This document shows, piece by piece, positions 13,513 through 21,810 of a DNA stretch of 22,786 nucleotides. Position 1 is the first letter of the stretch. Each line of letters starts with the position of its first letter. Location: NCBI GenBank assembly GCA_031283015.1, contig JAITCQ010000050.1, forward strand, positions 1 through 22,786. Reading direction: 5' to 3'. Origin of the DNA: Candidatus Methanoplasma sp. Lineage in GTDB: Archaea; Thermoplasmatota; Thermoplasmata; Methanomassiliicoccales; Methanomethylophilaceae. Under the pieces are notes generated by a model that saw only the letters and a program-made list of their open reading frames with translations, was not told where the DNA came from and did not search any database. The position numbers and the translations under genes are program-made.

Positions 13513-13896
13513 ATGGGAATAGTAAGCATATCTTTGAACGACGAGAGCATTGAGGCGCTGGAGGACATACAGGAAAAATTCGGCCTGAAAGGAAGGAGCG
13601 AAGCGGTCAGGATGGCGATCGGCGCCGCCAAGGCAGAGGCAAAGGTCATAGAGAGCCTGGAGGGAATGGTCGAAGGGGTCCTCATCATTGTCAAGAAGGA
13701 CCACAGCGATCCTTGGATGAACATCATCCAGGCCAAGCACGAGAACGAGATCAAGACGCAACTCCACTCACATCTTAAGGACCACAAGTGCCTGGAGGTG
13801 ATGGTCATCTCCAGCGAGGCAGGGAGACTGTCATCGATGCTTAAGGAGATACACTCCATCGGAAAAGCGGATTATGTCACATTCGTTAAGAGTTAA
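13513..13896 (+). CDS. nikR: NikR nickel-responsive regulator
   Basis: This is a nickel-sensing DNA-binding protein of 127 residues. The N-terminal ribbon-helix-helix is clear (VSISLNDESIEALEDIQ ... GRSEAVRMAI). The C-terminal ACT-like domain carries the nickel site: LHSHLKDHKCLEV supplies two histidines and the cysteine equal to His87, His89 and Cys95 of E. coli NikR. The remaining ligand is probably the histidine in AKHENE. It stands nine residues before the HSH pair instead of eleven, so the intervening loop seems two residues shorter than in known NikR. AGGTG (13503-13507) lies five bases before the ATG. It is divergent from the ZIP gene, its likely target, and close to larBCE. Other nickel-related targets in the window are plausible. 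Confidence 0.93.
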   Translation: MGIVSISLNDESIEALEDIQEKFGLKGRSEAVRMAIGAAKAEAKVIESLEGMVEGVLIIVKKDHSDPWMNIIQAKHENEIKTQLHSHLKDHKCLEVMVISSEAGRLSSMLKEIHSIGKADYVTFVKS

Positions 13897-13910
13897 GGTG
13901 CGACTATAAC

Positions 13911-13918
13911 TTTTAATA
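13911..13918 (+). promoter_or_regulatory. TATA-like box of the 13954 gene
   Basis: TTTTAATA lies just after the nikR stop; a transcript start near 13941 is expected. GGATGG (13942-13947) then precedes the ATG at 13954 by six bases. Confidence 0.45.
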
Positions 13919-13953
13919 CCCCTACAGCTTATACCACGCTTGGATGGGATAGC

Positions 13954-15300
13954 ATGAGTGGTAGCTCAAGCAACAATAGCGGTAGCACGCAGAAGGGTTT
14001 TTTCAAGCGTATGCTTGGTCAGGAGCCGAGCAGAGGCGCTAAGCAAACGGAAGTCAAACAAAGACACCCCAGTTTCGTTGTGTCCAACGAGGCCGCGGTA
14101 ACGCCGGGAAGAACGGCCCGGCCGCAGGAGGTCATAATATCCCCTGCCATCAGACAACTCAACAAAGACGGATATATCGTATATAACACCCCGGAGAAAC
14201 AGGATGTATACATCACCGTTCAGCCCGATTCGGTGTTCTTCGAGGAAGATGAGCCGAGAATGGTAAGGATGGCGGGAGGCAGCTTCGTAGGCGGGAACAA
14301 ACACCCAGCCCACGCGGAGGTGCACCTGAAACCTGAGCCGGAGCAGGAACCTGAAACGATAGTCTACGACCAGCCGGCGGACATATTCGCCAACGCATCG
14401 AGACGTGTGGAGCACGAGGAGATAGACTTCAACGAGATAATCATCAAGAAGAACAATGCTTTCGAGGTGGAGATCGAACTACCCCCGGCGTTCTTCAAAC
14501 CGATATTCGAAGAGAAGTACGAGCCGGTCATGGAAGAATCGTTCAGGATGGAGGTAAAGCCGGAAATGGCCAAGACATCCTCCGCCGCAGCCAAGATAGA
14601 GCCGCAGGAGATGCCGATCACACGTTACAAAGAGGTGCCGGAGTACGAAGTGCTGGAAACGCAACTGAGATTTGCGAAGCGGGAAGAGCCGAAGGCGCCG
14701 CCGCTCGAAGGGTACAGGGAAGTTCTGGGCTACGAAGCACAGACCGCACCCTGCGAGAAGGCGCCGACCGCAGAGATACCCGCCGGACTGTATGTGGACG
14801 GTCGCAGACCGACCGACGCCGCCGAGGCGGATGCCGAGGCGGCAGTCGAGCTTTCATCGTTCATCGAGACATCCATGGAAGCGGAAACGGCCGTAACGGC
14901 TGTGTCCGCGCCAGCGGCCGAGAGTATACCGATCGAAGATGAGGCCATACTCGTTCCGGAAGAGACGGAGGCCGCCGAGGAGGATGTATTCGAAAAGGAA
15001 GTCCCCGAGACCTCGGAGACCGTCACCTTCGAGCCGGAGGCTGTGGAGGTCACGGACCCCGTTGCGGATATAATGAAACTCACCGTCCCAGGGCTGTACA
15101 TGAGCGAGGACCTGATCTCCGAGCTTGCCCAGGGCTGGGAGAGGACGATTCCAGAGGATGATCTCGAGTCATACGATTGCCGGTTCAAGATGATGAAGGC
15201 GCCGGCCAAAGAGGAGAACATCCCCTGCATGCCGTCCTTCGCGTTCGAAGGAAGAGAATCCGTGATCAGCCCCGGTCCGTCTGGTGGTTTCAGGTTCTGA
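13954..15300 (+). CDS. Acidic, largely disordered protein of unknown function
   Basis: I do not recognise a family for this 448-residue protein. It has no signal peptide or membrane helix. The N-terminus is Ser/Asn/Gly-rich and basic (MSGSSSNNSGSTQKGFFKRM). The middle has Glu/Pro-rich text (KPEPEQEPE) and two similar short units, YKEVPEYEVLETQ and YREVLGYEAQT. Residues about 300-370 are a Glu/Ala-rich low-complexity tract. Two tracts look foldable: about residues 50-80 (EVIISPAIRQLNKDGYIVYN) and the C-terminal 90 (IMKLTVPGLYMSEDLISELA), ending GPSGGFRF. Codon use and GC are like the neighbours, so recent transfer is not suggested. It has its own promoter after nikR. A scaffold or surface-associated role is possible but unproven. 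Confidence 0.8.
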   Translation: MSGSSSNNSGSTQKGFFKRMLGQEPSRGAKQTEVKQRHPSFVVSNEAAVTPGRTARPQEVIISPAIRQLNKDGYIVYNTPEKQDVYITVQPDSVFFEEDEPRMVRMAGGSFVGGNKHPAHAEVHLKPEPEQEPETIVYDQPADIFANASRRVEHEEIDFNEIIIKKNNAFEVEIELPPAFFKPIFEEKYEPVMEESFRMEVKPEMAKTSSAAAKIEPQEMPITRYKEVPEYEVLETQLRFAKREEPKAPPLEGYREVLGYEAQTAPCEKAPTAEIPAGLYVDGRRPTDAAEADAEAAVELSSFIETSMEAETAVTAVSAPAAESIPIEDEAILVPEETEAAEEDVFEKEVPETSETVTFEPEAVEVTDPVADIMKLTVPGLYMSEDLISELAQGWERTIPEDDLESYDCRFKMMKAPAKEENIPCMPSFAFEGRESVISPGPSGGFRF

Positions 15301-15392
15301 TAAACCGTTTATCCAAACCCATTACCTGTTTTCAGGATATTCGCCGAAAACCCTTCAAGGTGTTTCCGAAGATCGTTCTCAATAAATCATCG

Positions 15393-15400
15393 TTATAAAT
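15393..15400 (+). promoter_or_regulatory. TATA box of the antiporter gene
   Basis: TTATAAAT is centred about 25 bases before the ATG at 15421, predicting a leaderless transcript. No Shine-Dalgarno text is seen before the ATG. Confidence 0.6.
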
Positions 15401-15420
15401 AATGAATCATATCTCCGCCC

Positions 15421-16698
15421 ATGGACCTCGGATCTATTCTCATAATGATGGTAGCGCTGATCGTTCTGGCGTATATGGCCTCCGCGATCTTTGAGCGCTT
15501 CGGCGTGCCCGGGCTGATCGGAGAGATCGTCATGGGCGTGCTCATCGCCAATCTCGTCATCGGCGACTGGTCCTTCCTGGGCATGCTGGACATCGAGATG
15601 GGAAGCGATCCGAGCGAGAACTATGAGATAATCGAGCTGTTCGCTGAGCTGGGAGTGATATTCCTCCTCTTCTCCGTAGGGCTGGAGACAAAGGTGAAGG
15701 AGTTATTGTCCGTAGGCAAAGCGGCAATGCTGGTGGCGACTATGGGGGTTATAGTACCGTTCATAGCCGGGTTCGCGCTCATGCAGGTCTATGACGGGAA
15801 CATGCACCACGCCTTGTTCCTTGGCGCGGCGATGGTCGCGACCAGCGTGGGCATCACCGCACGCGTGATAAAGGATATGAGACTCACCGATAAGAAAGAG
15901 TCAAGGATAATCATCGGCGCCGCTGTTATAGACGATATACTGGGAATGGTGGTCCTTGCCATGGTCGTGGGGATGACCGCATCGGGAGAACTGTCGATCC
16001 CCAACATAGCCTGGATATCGCTGGAAGCGTCGGCGTTCGTCATCGCGGCGCTGGCGGCGGCATTCTGGGCCGTTCCGAAGATATACGAATATTTTGAAGA
16101 GAGGAAGAAAAGATCGCCCGTCCGAAAAGGAGGCCCGGGCAAAGGTTTCGACAAACTCGTTCTTGCAGTAGTGCTCTGCCTAGGGCTCTCGTGGCTAGCC
16201 GACGAGATCGGCCTGGCGGCGATAATCGGCGCATTCCTGGGCGGGATGCTGCTGGCGGGATATGCGCCCTGGTGGAAGCTGGATGAGAAGTTCGAATCCA
16301 TCACGGCGTTGTTCCTGTCCTTCTTTTTCTTGAACGTGGGAATGCATGTGGACATCGGGAGCCTGACAACCGTGTCGGCAGCATTGCTGGCGGTGGTCGT
16401 GATCCTACTCGCAGTGGCGACGAAGTACGTCGGCTGCGTCGCGGGCGCGTTGGTAGGGGACAAGAGCCTTCCGAAGGAGTCTAGGAATATAATCGGATTT
16501 GGGATGGTGCCGAGAGGGGAGGTGGGGATAATCGTCGCCGCGATCGGTCTCGCCTCCGGCGCGATGTCGCCGGAGCTCTACGGCGCGGTGGTGATCATGG
16601 CCGTCGCCACAACTGTGATAGCGTCCCCTCTGCTGGCGCGGGCGTTCAGGAAGAGATATCCTTCGGAGTATGAACCCACCCTGGACGAGATAGTGTGA
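15421..16698 (+). CDS. CPA2-family cation/proton antiporter (NapA/KefB-like)
   Basis: This 425-residue membrane protein of about 12-13 helices exchanges Na+ or K+ for protons. Family features are FGVPGLIGEIVMGVLIAN in the first helices, VIFLLFSVGLETK, and the unwound-helix text ATSVGITARVIKD. The AAVIDDILGMVVLA segment carries the paired aspartates of electrogenic CPA2 antiporters such as NapA. A second crossover region includes LAAIIGAFLGGMLLAG, and RGEVGIIVAAIGLASG lies near the end. There is no C-terminal TrkA-N domain of KefB/KefC type; the protein ends in a short acidic tail (EPTLDEIV). A cytoplasmic loop at about residues 222-240 is basic (EERKKRSPVRKGGPGKG). It is transcribed alone, from a TATA box 25 bases upstream. 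Confidence 0.93.
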   Translation: MDLGSILIMMVALIVLAYMASAIFERFGVPGLIGEIVMGVLIANLVIGDWSFLGMLDIEMGSDPSENYEIIELFAELGVIFLLFSVGLETKVKELLSVGKAAMLVATMGVIVPFIAGFALMQVYDGNMHHALFLGAAMVATSVGITARVIKDMRLTDKKESRIIIGAAVIDDILGMVVLAMVVGMTASGELSIPNIAWISLEASAFVIAALAAAFWAVPKIYEYFEERKKRSPVRKGGPGKGFDKLVLAVVLCLGLSWLADEIGLAAIIGAFLGGMLLAGYAPWWKLDEKFESITALFLSFFFLNVGMHVDIGSLTTVSAALLAVVVILLAVATKYVGCVAGALVGDKSLPKESRNIIGFGMVPRGEVGIIVAAIGLASGAMSPELYGAVVIMAVATTVIASPLLARAFRKRYPSEYEPTLDEIV

Positions 16699-16706
16699 TG
16701 GACACT

Positions 16707-16727
16707 GGACCGCGCGGAAGCGCGTCC
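16707..16727 (+). terminator. GNRA-capped hairpin between antiporter and Sec61-beta
   Basis: GGA(C)CGCGC and GCGCGTCC enclose a GGAA tetraloop, with one bulged base in the left arm. It starts nine bases after the antiporter stop, between convergent genes. A role in ending or protecting transcripts is likely. Confidence 0.45.
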
Positions 16728-16787
16728 ATAAATACACGGAACACCGGATTAACTTATGCAGGCACCTTGAAAAGAGCGGACGTGCGC

Positions 16788-16952
16788 TCAGGCCGGGAAG
16801 AACACGGGTAAGATCAAAATGAACACCGTGAAAGCTATGGCGGCGCCGATGACAAGCCGGGGGTTGATCTTTATTCCCCTGTCGTCTTCGGTGTCGAAGT
16901 ACCTCATAAGTCCGGCGGATGATGCGAACCCGCCTTCGTTCTTCTTTGCCAT
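16788..16952 (-). CDS. Sec61-beta subunit of the archaeal protein translocase
   Basis: This small gene encodes the beta subunit of the SecYE-beta channel, which exports and inserts membrane proteins. The 54-residue product reads MAKKNEGGFASSAGLMRYF at the start, then DTEDDRGIKINPRLVIG, and a single C-terminal membrane helix (IGAAIAFTVFILILPVF). The G-FASSAGLMRYFD block and the I-INP motif just before the helix are diagnostic of archaeal Sec61-beta, and the length fits (50-60). A TATA-like TTTATA on the minus strand (16975-16980) lies about 25 bases before the ATG. The gene is convergent with the antiporter and divergent from lysS. Confidence 0.95.
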   Translation of the reverse strand: MAKKNEGGFASSAGLMRYFDTEDDRGIKINPRLVIGAAIAFTVFILILPVFFPA

Positions 16953-16974
16953 AAGTTAAGGAATTGAGAATCTC

Positions 16975-16980
16975 TATAAA
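16975..16980 (-). promoter_or_regulatory. TATA box of the Sec61-beta gene
   Basis: The minus-strand TTTATA, within GTTTTTATAGAG, is centred about 25 bases before the ATG at 16952, predicting a leaderless or very short leader transcript. Confidence 0.55.
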
Positions 16981-17041
16981 AACCTACCGTGGGATATGCG
17001 CCGTGTGGAGGTCCGCCGAAGCGCCGCTGACCGAAAATCTC

Positions 17042-17049
17042 TTTTATAG
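17042..17049 (+). promoter_or_regulatory. TATA box of lysS
   Basis: TTTTATAG is centred about 29 bases before the ATG at 17075. It supports that start over the upstream in-frame ATG at 16964, which lies ahead of the promoter. Confidence 0.6.
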
Positions 17050-17074
17050 ATGGTATGTTACAAGCGCGGTCATA

Positions 17075-18628
17075 ATGCATTGGGCAGATGTAGTTGCAAA
17101 AGATGTCGCCGATACCTGCGAGAAACCGTTGATCGCCACGGGCATAAGCCCCACGGGCATAATCCACGTGGGGAGTCTGAGGGAGGCGATAACGGGAGAA
17201 TCGGTGAGGAGCGCGGTAGAAGGAAGAGGCAAGGAAGTACGGCTGATCTATCTGATCGACTCGTTCGATCCTCTGAGGAAGCGCTACGACTTCCTTCCGA
17301 AGGAATATGAGAACTACTCCGGGATGCCGATATCGAAGATACCCTGCCCGTGCGGCAAGCACGACAATTACGCACATCACTTCGTACAGCCTTTCCTGGA
17401 CGCCGTCATGTCCTTGGACGTGAAGTGCGAGATAATATGGACCCACGAGCTGTATGAGAAGGGGGAGTTCGCCAAGGCGATAGACACCTGTTTCAAGAAG
17501 AGAAAAGAAATAATAAAGATACTGCACGAGGTCTCCGGCAAAGAGGAAAAGGAAGGATATGCGCCTTACAACCCGCTGTGCGCAGGATGCGGGAGATTCA
17601 CCAACCCCATTTTCGAGACCTATTCCTATCCCACAGTAGAATATAAGTGCACGTGCGGACACCACGGGACGGCGGATATAACAAAGGGTGACGGAAAGCT
17701 GACGTGGAGGCTTGAATGGCCGGCGAAATGGATGATCTTCGGGACTTCGGCCGAACCCTTCGGGAAGGACCACGCGGCCGCCGGGGGATCGTACGACACC
17801 GGCAAGAGGATCGTGGAGGAGATATACGGCTGCAAAGCGCCGCACCCGATACCGTACGAGTTCGTTCAGCTGAAAGGCGTCGGACAGATGCATAAGTCGC
17901 TGGGGTGCTCCGTCACAGGGCTGGACGCTATCAATATGACGCCGCCGGAGGTCCTGAACTACCTGTTCCTAAGGGTCAATCCCAGCAAGGTCATTGACTA
18001 TGACTCGGGATTGGGGGTGCTCGACATGGCCGACGAGTACGATAGGATGGAGAGGCAGTTCTTTGCCGGGGAGCACACGGAGGCCGAAGAGAACTCCGTC
18101 CGCGCGTACGAAATAGCGCAGCACAACCGCATCCCGAAAAAGCTGCCGCTGCAGGTCCCGTACAGGCATCTTGTCAATGTTGTTCAGATGACTGACACTT
18201 TCGAAGGCGTCCTGGAGATATTGGGCAGGACCGCGGACCTCTCCGAGGCTGACGACGAGGACATCGGAAGGCTCAAAAGGAGATCGGAATGCGTGAGATA
18301 CTGGCTCAACGGGTTTGCGCCGGACCAGGTAAAGTTCTCCGTGTACCCGACGATCCCGCCGGGGATCGAACTCACCATGAACGACAAAGCGTTCTTCCAG
18401 GAACTGGTGAAAAGGATGAACGATGCGAACTGGGACGCGGAGACGATAAGCCAGATAATATCCGACGCCGGAAAGGAGTCCCCCATAGGATTGAAGACAG
18501 GGTTCAAAGTGATCTATCAGGCGCTCATCGGCAAGACCGCCGGCCCGAGACTGGGTCCGTTCCTTGCCAGCATGGACAAACAGTTCGTGATAAACAGGTT
18601 CGTCCAGGCATCCAGGCACGGCTCATAA
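17075..18628 (+). CDS. lysS: Class I lysyl-tRNA synthetase
   Basis: The enzyme charges tRNA-Lys; the class I form (LysK) is typical of many archaea. The 517-residue product has the HIGH equivalent HVGS (31-34) in TGISPTGIIHVGSLRE. Two Cys/His clusters likely bind zinc: PCPCGKHDNYAHH and CAGCGRF with CTCGHHG. The YDFLPKEYENYSGMPISKIP block is a LysRS-I feature. At the KMSKS position it reads QMHKS (271-275, in GVGQMHKSLG), so the first lysine is lost and a histidine replaces the first serine, while the later lysine is kept. The start at 17075 is set by the TATA box 29 bases upstream and the family-typical MHWADVVAKD beginning. The stop interlocks with that of the convergent topoisomerase gene. 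Confidence 0.95.
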   Translation: MHWADVVAKDVADTCEKPLIATGISPTGIIHVGSLREAITGESVRSAVEGRGKEVRLIYLIDSFDPLRKRYDFLPKEYENYSGMPISKIPCPCGKHDNYAHHFVQPFLDAVMSLDVKCEIIWTHELYEKGEFAKAIDTCFKKRKEIIKILHEVSGKEEKEGYAPYNPLCAGCGRFTNPIFETYSYPTVEYKCTCGHHGTADITKGDGKLTWRLEWPAKWMIFGTSAEPFGKDHAAAGGSYDTGKRIVEEIYGCKAPHPIPYEFVQLKGVGQMHKSLGCSVTGLDAINMTPPEVLNYLFLRVNPSKVIDYDSGLGVLDMADEYDRMERQFFAGEHTEAEENSVRAYEIAQHNRIPKKLPLQVPYRHLVNVVQMTDTFEGVLEILGRTADLSEADDEDIGRLKRRSECVRYWLNGFAPDQVKFSVYPTIPPGIELTMNDKAFFQELVKRMNDANWDAETISQIISDAGKESPIGLKTGFKVIYQALIGKTAGPRLGPFLASMDKQFVINRFVQASRHGS

Positions 18629-19717
18629 GATACCCATTTCGCTAAGCTTCTCCGGGAGATACGTATCGGTGACGAAGTCAAGACCATACTTTGCCAAGGC
18701 CTGCTGTTCGGATTTCTTCTTCATCTCCTGCATGGCCTGTATCTCTCCCACCCAGAACGGATCGGCGAACCTTGGGTCGGAGAGCTCGGCGCTCAAGGCA
18801 CCGATGTCCTTATCCGAGAGCTTGTCGGTGGGCAGGTCGTAATTCAGGATGTCCGACGCGGTTATCCCGATGAACTGCGCGGTGGGCGTCGCCAGGTATT
18901 CGGAGATATGGGCGGTCTTTATCGCGCCGTATGCCACGGACGCGAATATCCGGAACGACCAGGGGTCGCCGTCGGTGAACACCGTCACCGGAAGTCCCTT
19001 CTCCTCGTTCAATCTCTTTATCAGGCGCCTGGTGCTTCTGGCGGGCTGCCCGCTCAGGTGAACGAGTATGGCGTTGTGCCTTTCCGGGAATCCGTTCTCA
19101 ACGAGTCTTGCGAACATACCGCCGGTCTCTATCGCCATGACGAACTTCGCGTCGGTGCCGACTATCTTGAAGTTCTCTTTCTCGACGTTGTAAGGGACGG
19201 CAAAGCCTGTCTCCGTAACGTCGTCCATACAGTTGAACGTCCTCATTCCTTTTTTCGTAAGGGTGCTTATGTCGAGGTTCCCGTAGACATGGGCGCCGCT
19301 CTCCTCCGGCCTTAGTTTGAAATCCTCCCTCATGCACTTTGATATGATCTCAAGATCCTCCGCGAGGAGGTTGCTTTCGTCCTGGCTGTTGAACTTTGCG
19401 TTCTCCCAGCCTTCGGAGATATAGTACATCTCCCTTAGAGTGGACGATTTGTTGTCGCGTATCATCTCGTTGATGAAATCCGCAGTGTATACTGTTCTAA
19501 GCATCATCTGCGCGCCCTGCACGGTCTTGGAGGTGCGGGCGGTCCTGAGGTCCCCGTATGTCCAGACGTTATGCTGGGCGCTGAACTCTATGTTCTTCTT
19601 CGATCGGAGGGGAAGCTCCATGGCAGGCACATCTCCAGCTTTGAGCTGATCGTAGATGCTCCCGACTATCGATGTGAGGTTTTCCATCGCCGCATTCTGT
19701 CTTTCATTCTTCGCCAA
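18623..19717 (-). CDS. top6A: DNA topoisomerase VI subunit A
   Basis: This is the DNA-cleaving subunit of the type IIB topoisomerase and a relative of Spo11. It contains the winged-helix block STLREMYYIS, whose second tyrosine (Tyr99 here) aligns with the catalytic Tyr of Spo11. The Toprim motifs are the Glu of MAIETGG and FTDGDPWSFRI with the paired Asp. The chain is 364 residues if read from TTG 19717, which begins AKNERQNAAMENL and matches the family's first helix. ATGs at 19750, 19747 and 19741 lie inside the end of subunit B, and ATG 19687 would cut the helix; the start is not settled. It overlaps the top6B end by 14 bases. Its TGA and the TAA of lysS lie within the six bases TCATAA. Confidence 0.94.
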   Translation of the reverse strand: MAKNERQNAAMENLTSIVGSIYDQLKAGDVPAMELPLRSKKNIEFSAQHNVWTYGDLRTARTSKTVQGAQMMLRTVYTADFINEMIRDNKSSTLREMYYISEGWENAKFNSQDESNLLAEDLEIISKCMREDFKLRPEESGAHVYGNLDISTLTKKGMRTFNCMDDVTETGFAVPYNVEKENFKIVGTDAKFVMAIETGGMFARLVENGFPERHNAILVHLSGQPARSTRRLIKRLNEEKGLPVTVFTDGDPWSFRIFASVAYGAIKTAHISEYLATPTAQFIGITASDILNYDLPTDKLSDKDIGALSAELSDPRFADPFWVGEIQAMQEMKKKSEQQALAKYGLDFVTDTYLPEKLSEMGIL

Positions 19718-21722
19718 GATCCTCGACCTCCTCTGTCTCATCGTCATCATCCGCAGGGATGTTATCCTCGCTTTCGGTAATCTCCAGCCCTTTGATCCCC
19801 CAGTCGCCCGGGAGCGCTTCGGCGCCCATCACCAGGACCGGGTTGATCCCGGATACGAACACATCGTCCGCATCGAAGGTGTCCGCCATATCCCCTTTCA
19901 GTTCGAAAGATACCGTGAGGGACGCGGAGGGCTGAAGGTTCTTTACTTCCCATGTGGTCTTTCCCTCGTCGTTCATCCCGATGAAGTGAGGGTTCGTGAA
20001 CAGGGTGAGGTTGACGCACTCCTTCGGGAGATGCGCATGGAGCCACAAGGCGCGTTCCTTTGTGGTGTAGTTGTATATCGTGTAGTTAACGAAAAGGGTC
20101 TTCTGGCCCTCTTTCTTCGTGCGGGACTCCACCCACACCACGTTCATGATCTTACTGATCGTTCCGCTGAGGTCGAGCTCCGGCCTGCCGAGCATCGACG
20201 AGGCCTTCTTCGCCATCGCCGGTATCAGCTTCTGAACGATCTCGAACTTTGCTCCGGTCTTCGTTCTCCTTTCCATCTTGTTCAGATGGCTCTTTAGGTT
20301 CCTGGCACATAGCCGGAGGGCCTGCTCGATCTCATTCTGCAGCTCGGCAAAGGATGCGACGGCCTCCTTGCCTTCGGATGTGAAGGGCACCTTCGTGGAC
20401 GCAACATGCACCAATATTATCGCGGGGCCGAAAGGGATGCCCTTCCCGCCCCTCTGCTCCAGCCCGTACCTTCTCCAATCCACTTCAGATATGGCCTTGG
20501 TTATCGCGCACGCGCCCTGCTGATACAGCAGAGGGACGCGGTTCGCGAACCTCAGGATCGTCACCTGTTCGTCCGACTGTATATCGCCGCCGTAGACTAT
20601 CCCCGCTTCCACGATGAAAGGGTTCCCGTTCACCGCTTTCGGCGGACGCGTCACGGGAGTTGCGTAATAGTCCGGCCTCATCCCGTCCAGGATGTGCATC
20701 AGCCCCTTCTTTATCAGGGTGTCGCCTATCGGTGACAGACAATCCGTGGGCGGGGCCATGATCTTCACTTGGGCGATGGCGTTGATCATCGCCTTGCAGT
20801 CGTCCCTTGTGAGGGACGACGGTTTGGCAGAAGGGTCGACGACGGCTTTGGACAGCACCTCATCCGCGATCCTGTCCGTTATCCTGGAGAAATCGTTCTT
20901 CAGGAACGCGCTGACGGTCTTCTGCTGAGTGTTCTGGGCGTACTTCATCAGGTCCCCGATCTCCATCCCTTCGGGGTGGGGTTTGATCTCCTTCGATCTG
21001 GGAGGCATCTGCTCCGTCGCCCTTTCGAAAACATATTTCTTCCCTTCGGGATCATGGAATTCCACCCTTGCATGCGGGTTGACTATCGCGGTGTTCCTGA
21101 GATATTCGAAGATCGACTGCCTGCCGGTTATGTATCTTCCCTTTGTGGTGTATTCGACCTTTGTGCCGTGCTCTTTGCCTTCCCATGTGAAAGCGACGTC
21201 GTTCGTGACTATGGGGCGGTTCGTCTTTGTATCGATGGTGATGTCCATCTTCCAGGCCACTTCGTCCGCGCCCTCTATCTTGGATTCGATGTGGGCCGGT
21301 TTTCCGGTCGAGATGTTGCCGTACATGACGGTGGCGGATATCCCGATCCCCTGCTGCCCCCTTGATTGCCGGAGGGCATGGAACCTCGAACCGTAAAGAA
21401 GGCGGCCGAAAACGTTGGGCATCATCTTGTGGATGATACCCGGACCGTTATCCTCGACCGTTATCCTGTACTCCTCCTCTTCCGGAAGGCGTTCCACGCG
21501 TACGAAGATGTCCGGCAGGAATCCCGCCTCCTCGCAGGCGTCCAGAGCGTTGTCCACGGCTTCCTTGATACCCATCAGGAGGGATTTCGACCTTGAGTCG
21601 AATCCAAGGATATGTTTGTTCTTTTCGAAGAACTCCGTGACCGAGATCTCCTGCTGTTTCGCAGCCATTTTATGGGCATTTGTGGTCCCTTCGGTATAAT
21701 CTTCAATCTTTTCCGAGCGCAT
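19704..21722 (-). CDS. top6B: DNA topoisomerase VI subunit B
   Basis: This is the ATPase subunit that clamps and passes DNA strands; with subunit A it relaxes and decatenates DNA. The 672-residue product has the GHKL motifs EAVDNALDACEEAG (Asn of the ATP site), VEDNGPGI and the lid RGQQGIGISATVMYGN. A helix-two-turn-helix region and the transducer with TKVPFTSEGKEAVA (switch lysine) follow. The C-terminal part continues as an Ig-like extension of the kind found in methanogen Top6B, ending in a strongly acidic tail (ADDDDETEEVEDLGEE). The start at 21722 is supported by TTATTTAG (21747-21754), 28 bases upstream. A later ATG at 21668 (MAAKQQEIS) is possible. It is the first gene of the top6B-top6A operon. 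Confidence 0.96.
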   Translation of the reverse strand: MRSEKIEDYTEGTTNAHKMAAKQQEISVTEFFEKNKHILGFDSRSKSLLMGIKEAVDNALDACEEAGFLPDIFVRVERLPEEEEYRITVEDNGPGIIHKMMPNVFGRLLYGSRFHALRQSRGQQGIGISATVMYGNISTGKPAHIESKIEGADEVAWKMDITIDTKTNRPIVTNDVAFTWEGKEHGTKVEYTTKGRYITGRQSIFEYLRNTAIVNPHARVEFHDPEGKKYVFERATEQMPPRSKEIKPHPEGMEIGDLMKYAQNTQQKTVSAFLKNDFSRITDRIADEVLSKAVVDPSAKPSSLTRDDCKAMINAIAQVKIMAPPTDCLSPIGDTLIKKGLMHILDGMRPDYYATPVTRPPKAVNGNPFIVEAGIVYGGDIQSDEQVTILRFANRVPLLYQQGACAITKAISEVDWRRYGLEQRGGKGIPFGPAIILVHVASTKVPFTSEGKEAVASFAELQNEIEQALRLCARNLKSHLNKMERRTKTGAKFEIVQKLIPAMAKKASSMLGRPELDLSGTISKIMNVVWVESRTKKEGQKTLFVNYTIYNYTTKERALWLHAHLPKECVNLTLFTNPHFIGMNDEGKTTWEVKNLQPSASLTVSFELKGDMADTFDADDVFVSGINPVLVMGAEALPGDWGIKGLEITESEDNIPADDDDETEEVEDLGEE

Positions 21723-21746
21723 CCAATGAGAGTATCCTCTGAAAAG

Positions 21747-21754
21747 TTATTTAG
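21747..21754 (-). promoter_or_regulatory. TATA box of the top6B-top6A operon
   Basis: The minus-strand CTAAATAA is centred about 28 bases upstream of the 21722 ATG, predicting a leaderless transcript. Confidence 0.5.
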
Positions 21755-21810
21755 TTTGTGCTGGGAAAACGGAAAGTTTTTGATGAAAAAATGAGGGTTT
21801 GGTAAGTCGT

